A stretch of 10,976 bases of DNA from CAYLUN01 sp964386865 (lineage in GTDB: Bacteria; Verrucomicrobiota; Kiritimatiellia; RFP12; UBA1067). Numbering within the stretch: the stretch's first letter is position 1; every line of letters starts with the position of its first letter. Below the pieces are notes generated by a model. The model was not told the DNA's origin and did no database searches. It saw only the letters and a program-made list of their open reading frames with translations. Location of the stretch: positions 1 through 10,976 of the forward strand of contig CAYLUN010000140.1 of assembly GCA_964386865.1 (NCBI GenBank), in the 5' to 3' direction. Below are positions 1 to 6,706 of the stretch, piece by piece. The position numbers and the translations under genes were made by a program.

Positions 1-20
1 GCCTACAGCCTACAGCCTAC
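1..20. repeat. Partial heptamer tandem repeat (GCCTACA)
   Basis: Two full copies of GCCTACA and a third cut short by one base; the array probably continues beyond the left edge of the window. On the minus strand the units read TGTAGGC, and the first TAG is the stop codon of the pseudopilin gene ending at 17, so array and gene end overlap. The array at the right end of the window has the same arrangement. Confidence 0.7.
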
Positions 21-520
21 CGCGTCTGGCGGTGCCGGTTGGGGAACGTGACCGACGCGGTGAACTCTTCGGTGGACTCGTTATCGCCGGTGGCGGGCAG
101 CAGCCGGAAGCGGTAGGGCGTGCCCCACGGGTCGCGGAACGCGCCGTTCACCATTTGCGCGTTGAGGTAGACCGTCTGCTCGGTGTTCTGGCCCAGCAGC
201 TCTTTGAGCGCGCTTTCGGAGGCCTCGACCTGCTCGCCTTCGACCTGCACGGGCCAGTCGTCGTAGGCCGCCTCGTAGGAGAGCCAGGCGCTGATCAGCT
301 GCCGCAGCTCGGTGTGGGCCCTGGCCACGCGCGCCTGGTTGCGGGCCTGGCCGATTCCGGAGAAGGCCACGCCCATCAGGATGCCCAGAATGCCGACCAC
401 GACCATCATCTCGATCAGCGTAAAGGCGTTCGACGAGCGGTTCCCGCTGAGCGCGCGCAGCCGGCGCCCCAGCTTCCAGCTTCCAGCTTCCCGATTTCCG
501 ATTTCCGATTTCCGATTCAT
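17..520 (-). CDS. Type II secretion-type pseudopilin, GspG-like, with repeat-derived long leader
   Basis: A 167-residue prepilin-like protein, probably a pseudopilus subunit cleaved by a prepilin peptidase and anchored in the inner membrane before assembly. The cleavage motif is SNA|FTLIEMM: alanine at -1 (usually glycine) and glutamate at +5. A hydrophobic helix of about 20 residues follows, then an alpha-helical stretch. The C-terminal half has a GspG-type DPWGTPYRF motif near residue 133. The ATG at 520 is chosen because AAGGAG lies 8 nt upstream, inside the last codons of the preceding gene; a longer reading from 568 would overlap that gene. The leader is unusually long (32 residues), and residues 2-18 are encoded by heptamer repeats (471-517). 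It is the last gene of the operon and ends in another heptamer array. The pseudopilin call is firm; the G subtype is inferred from the DPWG motif. Confidence 0.88.
   Translation of the reverse strand: MNRKSEIGNREAGSWKLGRRLRALSGNRSSNAFTLIEMMVVVGILGILMGVAFSGIGQARNQARVARAHTELRQLISAWLSYEAAYDDWPVQVEGEQVEASESALKELLGQNTEQTVYLNAQMVNGAFRDPWGTPYRFRLLPATGDNESTEEFTASVTFPNRHRQTR
471..517. repeat. Double heptamer array inside a prepilin leader
   Basis: Three perfect AGCTTCC units (471-491), one extra C, three perfect GATTTCC units (493-513) and a partial GATT that abuts the start codon (518-520 on the minus strand). It encodes most of the first 18 residues of the terminal pseudopilin. Seven is not a multiple of three, so gaining or losing one or two units would shift the frame before the cleavage site. 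Confidence 0.9.
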
Positions 521-525
521 GTCGC

Positions 526-1161
526 TCACTCCTTGACCCAGGTCTGGAGATCGTCCCGGGTGTTCCACGCCTTGTCCGGCCCGGCCGAGGCGGCGCCGAT
601 GTCGAGGCTGTAGCCCTTGGTTGTGACCTGCGCCTTGATGGTGACGTAGAGCGGGAGGCCCGCCGAGCCCACGGACGAGTTCACGGGCGAGATGTCCGTA
701 ATCTTGGTCTGGAGCTGGCTTCTGCTGCCCGACGTCGCCACGAAGTCCATCACGTTGGAGTCGTTCACCTCGGTGCCTCCGCCGGCCTTGAGCTTGGTCT
801 CTCGGCGGTCGCCTTGGGTCGTGTATTCGACGTAGGTGACCGCGCGCATGGCGGGGTCGGCCCCGGCTCCCGTCAGCGTGTAGAAGCGCAGGCCGCTGCT
901 GAACGACTGGCTGCCGCCGAGCTGTCGGCGGACGTTCGGCTCGATGGCGTTCTGGTCGACGGCGGCGGAGGCGTCGCGCTGCATCGCGCCGAGCACGGAG
1001 CGGACGCGCATATAGCCGTCGGCCCGCCTGGAGCCGATGCGCCAGGCGGTACTCGTGCCCTGAAAGAGCATCGCCAGCATCATGACGAGCACCACGAGGA
1101 TCGCCGCGGCCACGAGCATCTCGATCATCGAGAAGCCGCTTCTGTTTCGTTTCGTCTTCAT
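526..1161 (-). CDS. Pseudopilin, GspJ/PilW-like
   Basis: A 211-residue prepilin-like protein. A short leader (MKTKRNRSG) is followed by FSMIEMLVAAAILVVL, with glycine at -1 and glutamate at +5. The hydrophobic helix then runs into FQGTSTAWRIGSRR, which fits GspJ/PilW-like minor pseudopilins, and the middle is beta-rich. The C-terminus holds SAGPDKAWNTRDDLQTW, which resembles the metal-binding-type tail of GspG-like proteins, so the subtype is mixed. The ATG at 1161 is supported by GAGG 7 nt upstream. The gene begins 16 nt after the GspI-like gene, and its last codons carry the ribosome-binding site of the next gene, which suggests translational coupling. Minor pseudopilins of this kind form the tip of the pseudopilus. 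Subtype confidence is moderate. Confidence 0.87.
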   Translation of the reverse strand: MKTKRNRSGFSMIEMLVAAAILVVLVMMLAMLFQGTSTAWRIGSRRADGYMRVRSVLGAMQRDASAAVDQNAIEPNVRRQLGGSQSFSSGLRFYTLTGAGADPAMRAVTYVEYTTQGDRRETKLKAGGGTEVNDSNVMDFVATSGSRSQLQTKITDISPVNSSVGSAGLPLYVTIKAQVTTKGYSLDIGAASAGPDKAWNTRDDLQTWVKE

Positions 1162-1177
1162 CTCAAAACCTCTGCTG

Positions 1178-1672
1178 TTACGGGATGCCTTGGAACATCA
1201 CTTCCGCGTAGTAGATGGGGTTGTTGGTGACTTGGTCGAACTTGCTGACTGTACCCACCAGGTCGGTCGACTGCACCAGGATCCCCATGATCCGGTCGGA
1301 GGCGCCGGGGACGAGGCAGCAGGCGATCTTGAAATGCGTGTCCCGCTGCATTTTGGGATACGCGGTCGTGCGCAGCTCGCTGCTGATGAAGCTGGGCACC
1401 TTGTCGCTCAAATCGGTGATCCGCTGGCCCTGGAGCCGCGGGGTTTGCGACCACTGCTGCCAGGTGACGTTGGTCTGCGAGGCGATGGCCACCACCTGGT
1501 TGAGCACGTAGTCGGCGAACATCGACTGCTTGAGGTCGGCCGCGCCCTGGGTGCTCTCGCGCAGGCCGAGCGGATAGAGGGCCACCATGCCCAGAACGCC
1601 GATCGCCATCACGAAGATCGCCATGTTGACTTCGATCAGCGAGAAGCCGGTCCCTGTCGTGTTTTTTTTCAT
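1178..1672 (-). CDS. Pseudopilin, GspI/PilV-like
   Basis: A 164-residue prepilin-like protein. A nine-residue leader (MKKNTTGTG) precedes FSLIEVNMAIFVMAIGVLG, with glycine at -1 and glutamate at +5. The continuation MVALYPLGLRESTQGA and the helical LKQSMFADYVLNQVVAIA are typical of GspI/PilV-like minor pseudopilins. A double cysteine (IACC) lies near residue 117. The ATG at 1672 gives a standard short leader, but the ribosome-binding site is poor (GAGAATTAGGC before ATG). Eight adenines directly follow the ATG, a possible slippage site. It sits between the GspH-like and GspJ-like genes, matching the usual H-I-J order of type II secretion operons, and that order supports the subtype call. Confidence 0.88.
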   Translation of the reverse strand: MKKNTTGTGFSLIEVNMAIFVMAIGVLGMVALYPLGLRESTQGAADLKQSMFADYVLNQVVAIASQTNVTWQQWSQTPRLQGQRITDLSDKVPSFISSELRTTAYPKMQRDTHFKIACCLVPGASDRIMGILVQSTDLVGTVSKFDQVTNNPIYYAEVMFQGIP

Positions 1673-1733
1673 GCCTAATTCTCGGTGAGGGGGGAGCGCC
1701 GCGCCGGCGGCCCTGCGAACCTCCGGCCCTCGG

Positions 1734-2582
1734 TTACTGCCACATCCCGGAGTACTGGATGTTGCCGGTCGCCGGGGAGACTTTCACGGTGGTGCTCTTG
1801 TTGGGGGGCAGCTTCTCCGCGATGGTGAAGGAGCTGCCGCCGGTCAGCTTCGCCGTGCCGTTTGGATTGAAGGTGACGGTGATCGCGCTCGAGATGCTCG
1901 ACTGGAGCTGCTTGAACTCGAAGTTGCGGGGGAGCGTGCCCATGGGGCCGGCTTCGATGCCGTAGGGGTCGCCGATCTCCCACGAAGCCGGGTTGGCGTT
2001 CTGCACGTTGCTGTTGATCCTGAACGAGAAGGAGTTGAGCGAGTAGCCGCCCGAGCGCTCCGAGCTGTTCATGAAGGGATTGCCTGAGGCGGAGCGGCGG
2101 TCGGAGAGGTCGTAGGGCTCGACCCACGGAAAGACGTTCGACCATTTGCCCTGCACCAGGTTGTAGAGCCGCATGCTGCCCTTGTATTCCGGGCCGTACC
2201 CCGTGGTGCCGAAGATCTTCTCGATCTCGGAGAACTCGTCCGCCAGCCGGTCGCCCTTGACGAAGGACATGCGCCCGACCTCTTTGCAGAGCGCGTAGGA
2301 CGGCGTCACGTAGTTGGCGGCCGTCGAGTCGGCCCCCGTAACCTCATTGAACAGCACGACGCTGACGCGCGAGTTCTCCATACAGGCGCGCTGGCGCGCG
2401 AGGATGAGCGTGTTCACGAAGTGCTTGAGGGCGCTGCGGCGCGTCATGCTGCGCACGGCGCCGAAATAGCTGGTGACGCTCAGGGTGGTCAGCAGCGCCA
2501 TAATCGCCATCACCGCCAGCAGCTCCATCAGGGAGAAGCCGCGGGCGCGTCCGGCCCTGTTCATCTTTCCGATCAGTGTCAT
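1734..2582 (-). CDS. Pseudopilin, GspH/FimT-like
   Basis: A 282-residue prepilin-like protein. The cleavage region is RARG|FSLMELLAVMAIMALL, with glycine at -1 and glutamate at +5. After the membrane helix comes RRSALKHFVNTLILARQRACMENSRVSVVLFN. This pattern, a helix of about 30 residues with RQRA and then a beta strand VSVVLF, is characteristic of GspH/FimT. The C-terminus holds ITVTFNPNGTAKLTGG and VKVSPATGNIQYSG, matching the closing beta strands of that family. At 282 residues it is longer than usual for GspH, with an insertion around residues 100-220. The ATG at 2582 has GGAG about 12 nt upstream; an internal ATG at 2564 would give a nine-residue leader and is an acceptable alternative. 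It begins 18 nt after the preceding stop. Confidence 0.88.
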   Translation of the reverse strand: MTLIGKMNRAGRARGFSLMELLAVMAIMALLTTLSVTSYFGAVRSMTRRSALKHFVNTLILARQRACMENSRVSVVLFNEVTGADSTAANYVTPSYALCKEVGRMSFVKGDRLADEFSEIEKIFGTTGYGPEYKGSMRLYNLVQGKWSNVFPWVEPYDLSDRRSASGNPFMNSSERSGGYSLNSFSFRINSNVQNANPASWEIGDPYGIEAGPMGTLPRNFEFKQLQSSISSAITVTFNPNGTAKLTGGSSFTIAEKLPPNKSTTVKVSPATGNIQYSGMWQ

Positions 2583-2600
2583 GGTGTCTGGCTGCTCCGG

Positions 2601-3146
2601 TTAGCGCGTGCAGATGTGGTCCTCGCCCTCCCGCACCACCTTCACGGTGTCGGTGAGCGGCTGGTAGCACACGCAGAAGAACTTGAACACGCTGGTGTCG
2701 TTCGGCAGGGGGTAGCCGAGGGGGGCGTTGGTCCGGCGCAGCTCGAGGGCCGAGCGCAGCGTCATGCGTTCGGAGTCGACAATGGTGAACAGGGCCGAGG
2801 CGTCGAGGAACACCGTGCGGCTCTCGCCCGCCGCGCCGTGGTACATCTTCTTGAAAATCTTGTAGTTGTCGGCGCCGTGGCACCAGTACGGGTTTCCGTC
2901 GCCGCGCCCCGGGATGAGGTCGCTGAGCGAGAACGGCCACTCGTTCTCCTGGGCGCGGTAGTTCTGGAGCGCGACCTGCAGGCCCATGATCATCGCGTCG
3001 ATGCGCTTGCTGCGGCTCTGCTTGATGGCCTTGCTCGCCGCACCGACGGCAAGCGTCGCAAGGATCGCCATGATCGAGATCACCACCAGCAGCTCGAGCA
3101 TGGTAAACCCGCGCCGCGCCGCCCTGCCTGTGTTGTCCGTTTTCAT
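2601..3146 (-). CDS. Pseudopilin of uncertain subtype
   Basis: A 181-residue prepilin-like protein. The leader MKTDNTGRAARRG is followed by FTMLELLVVISIMAILATLAVG, with glycine at -1 and glutamate at +5. The helix then runs through KAIKQSRSKRIDAMIMGLQVALQNYRAQENEWP, which matches the G-type layout in which a long helix ends in a tryptophan/proline turn. Four cysteines are present: one in YWCHG, two in FFCVC, and one close to the end (HICTR); these could form disulfides in the periplasm. No DPWG motif is seen, so the subtype stays open. The ATG at 3146 has AAGGA 7-8 nt upstream. It is the third pseudopilin gene of the operon. Confidence 0.86.
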   Translation of the reverse strand: MKTDNTGRAARRGFTMLELLVVISIMAILATLAVGAASKAIKQSRSKRIDAMIMGLQVALQNYRAQENEWPFSLSDLIPGRGDGNPYWCHGADNYKIFKKMYHGAAGESRTVFLDASALFTIVDSERMTLRSALELRRTNAPLGYPLPNDTSVFKFFCVCYQPLTDTVKVVREGEDHICTR

Positions 3147-3192
3147 CCGCTCTTCCTTTGCTCCTGTCCCGCTGGCCTTCGCCCGCCGCCCC

Positions 3193-3849
3193 TTAATTGC
3201 CGCTGCTCTTCGCTGTGCCGTGGCTCCAGCTCAGGCGGTCGTCGTAGGGGTAGCGCCCCCGGGCTTTCGGGTTACGGCTGTTGAGGTCGTCCATGCCGTC
3301 CGGCCCGCGCGACCAGACGAGGACGGCCGCGCGGACGCGGACGCCCTGCGGCGCGCCCTCGGTCCCGTCCACATACCCGTCGAAATCCTTGTCGAGGCGG
3401 TATTGGAGGCGGTGATCGCTGACGTCGGACTCGCTGGCGTTGGCGTTTTTGCGCATGATGGCCTTGCCCCAGGGGTCCAGCAGGCCGTGGCGGTCGGGGC
3501 TGTCCAGGTTCTTCGTGCGAGACGCGTAGCTCTTCCACGTGGTGACGTCCAGCAGCTTCGCCTCTTGCAGAATCGAGCACGCGTCGGCGTTGAACTCCGT
3601 GTTGTTCAGCAGCGCAGCGGGCCAGTTGCGCTCGGTCTGCAGGTAGATGGTCAAGGCGGTCGACACCAGGTGCACCTGGCTCTGGGCCCGCGACTGCCAC
3701 GCGGTTGTCTTGAGGTAGCCGAACGAGCCGAGCAGCGAGGCCGAGAGAATGCCGATGATGCCGAGCACCACGAGCATCTCGGTCAGGGTAAAGCCGCCGC
3801 GGCTGCCCGCCTGCGGAACCGTTTGACACGTAGAGGACGCCTGTTTCAT
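3193..3849 (-). CDS. Pseudopilin, GspG-like
   Basis: A 218-residue prepilin-like protein. The 19-residue leader ends in SRGG, followed by FTLTEMLVVLGIIGILSASLLG (glycine at -1, glutamate at +5). The helical region HLVSTALTIYLQTERNWPA ends in the W-P turn usual for GspG. LLDPWGKAI near residue 125 and VWSRGPDGMDD near residue 185 match the GspG C-terminal core. An acidic DKDFDGYVDG segment between them could bind a metal such as calcium; that is inferred from the residues only. The ATG at 3849 is chosen because it gives a normal leader; an in-frame ATG at 3876 lies inside the octamer array and has no better ribosome-binding site. GAGAG about 10 nt upstream is a weak site. Confidence 0.88.
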   Translation of the reverse strand: MKQASSTCQTVPQAGSRGGFTLTEMLVVLGIIGILSASLLGSFGYLKTTAWQSRAQSQVHLVSTALTIYLQTERNWPAALLNNTEFNADACSILQEAKLLDVTTWKSYASRTKNLDSPDRHGLLDPWGKAIMRKNANASESDVSDHRLQYRLDKDFDGYVDGTEGAPQGVRVRAAVLVWSRGPDGMDDLNSRNPKARGRYPYDDRLSWSHGTAKSSGN

Positions 3850-3857
3850 AACGTTAT

Positions 3858-3905
3858 CACTCTCGCACTTCAGCACTTCAGCACTTTAGAACTTTAGAAC
3901 TCTCG
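3858..3905. repeat. Octamer tandem repeat between two pseudopilin genes
   Basis: Six consecutive 8-bp units: CACTCTCG, CACTTCAG, CACTTCAG, CACTTTAG, AACTTTAG, AACTCTCG, with a weak seventh (CACCTTGC). They fill most of the 71-bp gap between the genes starting at 3849 and ending at 3921. The period is eight, not seven as elsewhere in the window, but the pyrimidine/A-rich composition with one or two guanines per unit resembles the heptamer arrays. The array is transcribed within the operon mRNA. Confidence 0.9.
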
Positions 3906-3920
3906 CACCTTGCCCGCCGC

Positions 3921-4994
3921 TTACTGGTCGAACTTCACGATGTCGTCGCCCATCCAGCCAGCCGCCCACGCGCGCTCCTTGGCGGGAAGGTTCTCGATCT
4001 TGATCCACGGCGGGAAGGTCCGGCCGTTGGGGCCGGCCGACCAGAGGCGGTAGCTCTGATACGGGGGCGGCGAATAGTAGAAAAGCTCACCGCCCCAGCC
4101 GTCCCGGATGGAGACATACTGGAGCACGTACTTCTGGTTGTTCTCCTCGTACGAGCGCATGTCCACCAGCTTGCCGCTCGCGTCCCGCACCTCGCTGACC
4201 CGGAACCCCTCCGAGTCCGTGTAGGGCTCCTGCAGGTTGATGCCCAGGATCGAGCGGCCGTGCATGACGATCTTCTCGAGGTTCGGCAGCCAGCGGGCCA
4301 CGGTGCGGTTCTCGAGCATCTGCTGGGCCTCCAGCGCATTGCGCGTGCTGCTGACGTCCGAGGCGGGGTTGTGCTTCTTCCACTGGCGGCTCCGGTAGAA
4401 GTTGTTGTCGGGCTCCTGATTCGAGTCGGTGGCCGAGATTCCCGTAAAGCCGACCAGCTCCACGCGCGGCAGGAGGAAGGAGAGCAGGCCGAACTTGAAG
4501 ACCTTGATTTCCTCCCACTCCTCCTCGGGGTTCGAGGCGGCGGTCGAGGCGAGCAAGGTGTTGGGGCTCATGATCTTCCAGTCGTCGAAGGTCCGGTTGA
4601 TGTAGGTGTCCAGGCCTTTGACGGAGGGGAACTCGAACGAGACGGGCTGGCTTCGGCAGGCCCGCGTGCAGCGCGCGGCGAAGCCCGCCTCGGAGTCGGC
4701 GGACGACACGCTCTGGCCGAAGTCGTCCTTCTCCCCCGCGGCCCACGGGTCCGGCGAGCTGTACTGCGCCACAGACGGGTAGTAGCCGTACTCGCCGTAG
4801 AAGCCGGAGATGGCGTTCTGGACGCGCTGGATGCGGGCGATGGTCTCGGCCTTGTGGTTCATCTGGCCGATCACGCTCATCATTTGGAAGACCGCGCCGA
4901 TCAGGATGGCGATGATCGCCACCACGACCATCAGCTCGATGAGCGTGAAGGCGTGGCGGCCAGGCCGGGCACGGCTTGTCACTGGGGTTCTCAT
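3921..4994 (-). CDS. Large pseudopilin, GspG-like
   Basis: A 357-residue prepilin-like protein, more than twice the usual length of GspG. The leader MRTPVTSRARPGRHA precedes FTLIELMVVVAIIAIL (alanine at -1, glutamate at +5). The helix continues through RIQRVQNAISGFYGEYGYYPS, the GspG pattern. The C-terminal end has IRDGWGGELFYYSPP and YRLWSAGPNGRTFPPW, the GspG core motif. Between these, about residues 80-290, is a large insertion with several tryptophans and a CTRAC pair, with no family I recognise. The ATG at 4994 is preferred, with AAGG 8 nt upstream; a GTG at 5003 with AAGGA 5 nt upstream is the alternative. It directly follows the platform gene (18 nt), the place where the major pseudopilin gene is often found. 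Confidence 0.88.
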   Translation of the reverse strand: MRTPVTSRARPGRHAFTLIELMVVVAIIAILIGAVFQMMSVIGQMNHKAETIARIQRVQNAISGFYGEYGYYPSVAQYSSPDPWAAGEKDDFGQSVSSADSEAGFAARCTRACRSQPVSFEFPSVKGLDTYINRTFDDWKIMSPNTLLASTAASNPEEEWEEIKVFKFGLLSFLLPRVELVGFTGISATDSNQEPDNNFYRSRQWKKHNPASDVSSTRNALEAQQMLENRTVARWLPNLEKIVMHGRSILGINLQEPYTDSEGFRVSEVRDASGKLVDMRSYEENNQKYVLQYVSIRDGWGGELFYYSPPPYQSYRLWSAGPNGRTFPPWIKIENLPAKERAWAAGWMGDDIVKFDQ

Positions 4995-5012
4995 GACCGA
5001 CACCTTCTTCCT

Positions 5013-6326
5013 TTACGCCGCCGAGCCGAGCGAGCTGATGATCTGGATCATGGGCATGAACATGGCGATGACGATCGTGCCGACGATCATGGCCAGCATG
5101 ATGATCATCAGCGGCTCGATCACCGACGTCAGGCCGGCCACGGCGTTGTCGACCTCGTCGTCGTACGTGTCCGCGATGCGGGTGAGCATGTCGGGCAGGG
5201 CGCCCGTCTCCTCGCCGACCTCGACCATGGAGATCACCATCGGGGGAAAGACCTTGCTGTTCGCCATCGGCGAGGTCATGCTCTCGCCTTCCTTGACGCT
5301 GTCGTGCACGGCCTGGATGGCGCGCGAGATCACGGCGTTGCCCGTGGTGTCGCGCACGATGACCAGCGCCTGCAGGACCGGCACGCCCGACGAGAGCAGG
5401 GTGCCCAGGGTGCGCGTCATGCGGGCCACCGCGGTGCGGCGCACCAGCGAGCCGAACATGGGCGCGTGGATCTTGGCGACGTCCAGCACGTAGCTGCCCG
5501 TCCGGGTCTTGGCGAAGAGCTTGAAGAGCACCACGATGCCCGCGATCGCGGCGGCGACCATGATGCCGTTGTGCATGACCAGGTTGCTGGCGTCCATCAC
5601 GAACTGGGTGATGGCGGGCAGCGGCTTGCCCTCGAGCAGGTCGTTGAAGATGTCCTTGAACTTGGGGATCACGGCCACGAGCAGGAAGCAGGTGATGCCG
5701 ATGGCGGCGCAGAACACGACGATGGGGTAGACCATCGCGCCCTTGACCTTGTTCTTGATGCGCTCGGCCTTCTCGGCGAACTCGGCCAAGCGGTTCAGCA
5801 CCACCTCCAGCACGCCGCCGGCCTCGCCCGCGCGAACCATGTTGATGTAGAGGTTGTTGAAGATCTTGGGGTAGTTCTGGAGCGACTCCGAGAAGGTGCT
5901 GCCGCTCTCGACGGCCTCGCACATGCCGGAGAGCGCGTCCTTGAGGGCCGCGTTGGGGGTCTGGCGCTGCAGCACGTGCAGGCCGCGCAGGAGCGGCAGG
6001 CCGGCGTCAACCAGCGTGGCGAGCTGGCGGGTGAGGGTGGTGAGGTCCTTCTGCTTGACCTTGCCGCGCAAGAACTTTGGCAGCTTCAGCTCGATCTTGG
6101 CCATCGGCTTCTTGGCGCCTGGCGCGGCCTTCTTGGAGCCGGCGGCCGGGGGGTTTCCCTTGGCCGGGGGGGTGCCGCCGTCCGAGCCGCCCGTGACGCC
6201 GATCGCGGTTGGGAAGAGCCCCTGGCCGCGGACTTTGGCAACGGCCTGCGCCTGGTTGGGGGCTTCGATCGTGCCGCGCGTCTCTTTGCCGGCGGAATCC
6301 ACAGCGGTGTAGGCGAATTTGGGCAT
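5013..6326 (-). CDS. gspF: Type II secretion / type IV pilus inner-membrane platform protein GspF/PilC
   Basis: A 437-residue polytopic inner-membrane protein around which the pseudopilus is built and which links it to the assembly ATPase. The N-terminal segment (residues 1-43, FAYTAVDSAGKETRGTIEA and GLFPTAI) is the usual GspF cytoplasmic lead-in. A Gly/Pro/Lys-rich linker covers about 44-77. The first T2SSF repeat starts near LTRQLATLVDAGLPLLRGL (about 98-116) and has VRAGEAGGVLE (164-174). The second has MTRTLGTLLSSGVPVLQAL (303-321) and VEVGEETGALPDML (368-381). Membrane segments lie near 197-220, 256-271 and 402-428. The ATG at 6326 is chosen because GGAG lies 6-7 nt upstream and the N-terminus matches the family; a reading from 6383 lacks both. 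It is first in the operon, about 115 nt downstream of the predicted transcription start. The required ATPase (GspE/PilB) gene is not adjacent. PilC versus GspF cannot be settled here. Confidence 0.95.
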   Translation of the reverse strand: MPKFAYTAVDSAGKETRGTIEAPNQAQAVAKVRGQGLFPTAIGVTGGSDGGTPPAKGNPPAAGSKKAAPGAKKPMAKIELKLPKFLRGKVKQKDLTTLTRQLATLVDAGLPLLRGLHVLQRQTPNAALKDALSGMCEAVESGSTFSESLQNYPKIFNNLYINMVRAGEAGGVLEVVLNRLAEFAEKAERIKNKVKGAMVYPIVVFCAAIGITCFLLVAVIPKFKDIFNDLLEGKPLPAITQFVMDASNLVMHNGIMVAAAIAGIVVLFKLFAKTRTGSYVLDVAKIHAPMFGSLVRRTAVARMTRTLGTLLSSGVPVLQALVIVRDTTGNAVISRAIQAVHDSVKEGESMTSPMANSKVFPPMVISMVEVGEETGALPDMLTRIADTYDDEVDNAVAGLTSVIEPLMIIMLAMIVGTIVIAMFMPMIQIISSLGSAA

Positions 6327-6447
6327 AACTGACTCCAGCGTCGTCGTTCTCAACACATCCCGCACAGGGATCTGTCCGGCCACGGAACCCCGGGCCCACG
6401 CGGCGGACGGATGTCAGGATATGTCTTTCCTTGGACTGTAACGCCGC

Positions 6448-6477
6448 AGTATACCACAGTACGCAGGCGTCGTGCAA
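6448..6477 (-). promoter_or_regulatory. Predicted sigma70-type promoter of the pseudopilin operon
   Basis: On the minus strand, TTGCAC (6472-6477) is followed after 18 nt by TATACT (6448-6453), preceded by TGG, which makes an extended -10 element. Transcription would start near 6441, leaving a leader of about 115 nt before gspF. It lies 11 nt from the direct repeat that marks the edge of the outer mobile element. Confidence 0.62.
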
Positions 6478-6507
6478 ACCCAAAGGCGGACTAAAGGGTA
6501 ATCGGGG

Positions 6508-6535
6508 GTGCGATTGCAAACTATTGCAATCGCAC
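6508..6535. repeat. Perfect 12-bp hairpin at left end of the inner element
   Basis: GTGCGATTGCAA, then a four-base loop ACTA, then the exact reverse complement. The counterpart at the other end (6707-6737) pairs GGGTGCGAT with ATCGCACCC across a 13-base loop. The left copy lies about 70-95 bp upstream of the predicted transcription start of gspF. Confidence 0.85.
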
Positions 6536-6570
6536 AGAATTCAGAAGCCAGAAGCCAGAATTCAGGAGTT
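6536..6570. repeat. Left heptamer array of the inner element
   Basis: Five units in a row: AGAATTC, AGAAGCC, AGAAGCC, AGAATTC, AGGAGTT. It mirrors the array at 6672-6706 about the element's centre; read on the other strand the units take the same GA.TTCT form. Confidence 0.85.
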
Positions 6571-6611
6571 GGATGCCAACGAGTTATGTCCGATTCGCGC
6601 GAGATTCTTCC

Positions 6612-6638
6612 TGTCTCCTCTTTGGGAGACACCTTTTT
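6612..6638 (+). terminator. Terminator-like hairpin at the centre of the inner element
   Basis: TGTCTCC and GGAGACA form a 7-bp stem around a six-base loop, followed by CC and five T. It has the shape of an intrinsic terminator reading on the plus strand, but no plus-strand gene lies upstream. It may stop antisense transcription, end a short RNA from within the element, or only be the apex of the palindrome. Confidence 0.4.
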
Positions 6639-6671
6639 GGGCGGCGCTTTCGTATGTAAGTCGTTGCGAAG

Positions 6672-6706
6672 CAATTCTGAATTCTGACTCCTGAATTCTG
6701 ACTTCT
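6672..6706. repeat. Right heptamer array of the inner element
   Basis: Five units: CAATTCT, GAATTCT, GACTCCT, GAATTCT, GACTTCT. Inverted counterpart of the array at 6536-6570; the midpoint between the two is exactly the element's centre. Confidence 0.85.

Noticed and set aside
521..568. Upstream start (568) for the last pseudopilin gene
   Set aside because: It would overlap the preceding gene by over 40 bases and lacks a ribosome-binding site, whereas ATG 520 has AAGGAG at 8 nt.
4260..6332. 690-codon open frame on the plus strand opposite gspF and the large pseudopilin
   Set aside because: Its product is Asp/His/Arg/Gly-rich low complexity with no family motifs, a typical antisense shadow in GC-rich DNA; the minus-strand genes have strong family signatures and ribosome-binding sites.
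6327..6441. Riboswitch or attenuator in the gspF leader
   Set aside because: GC-rich complementary stretches such as GTCC and GGAC can pair, but I recognise no known riboswitch core and see no terminator followed by a T run.
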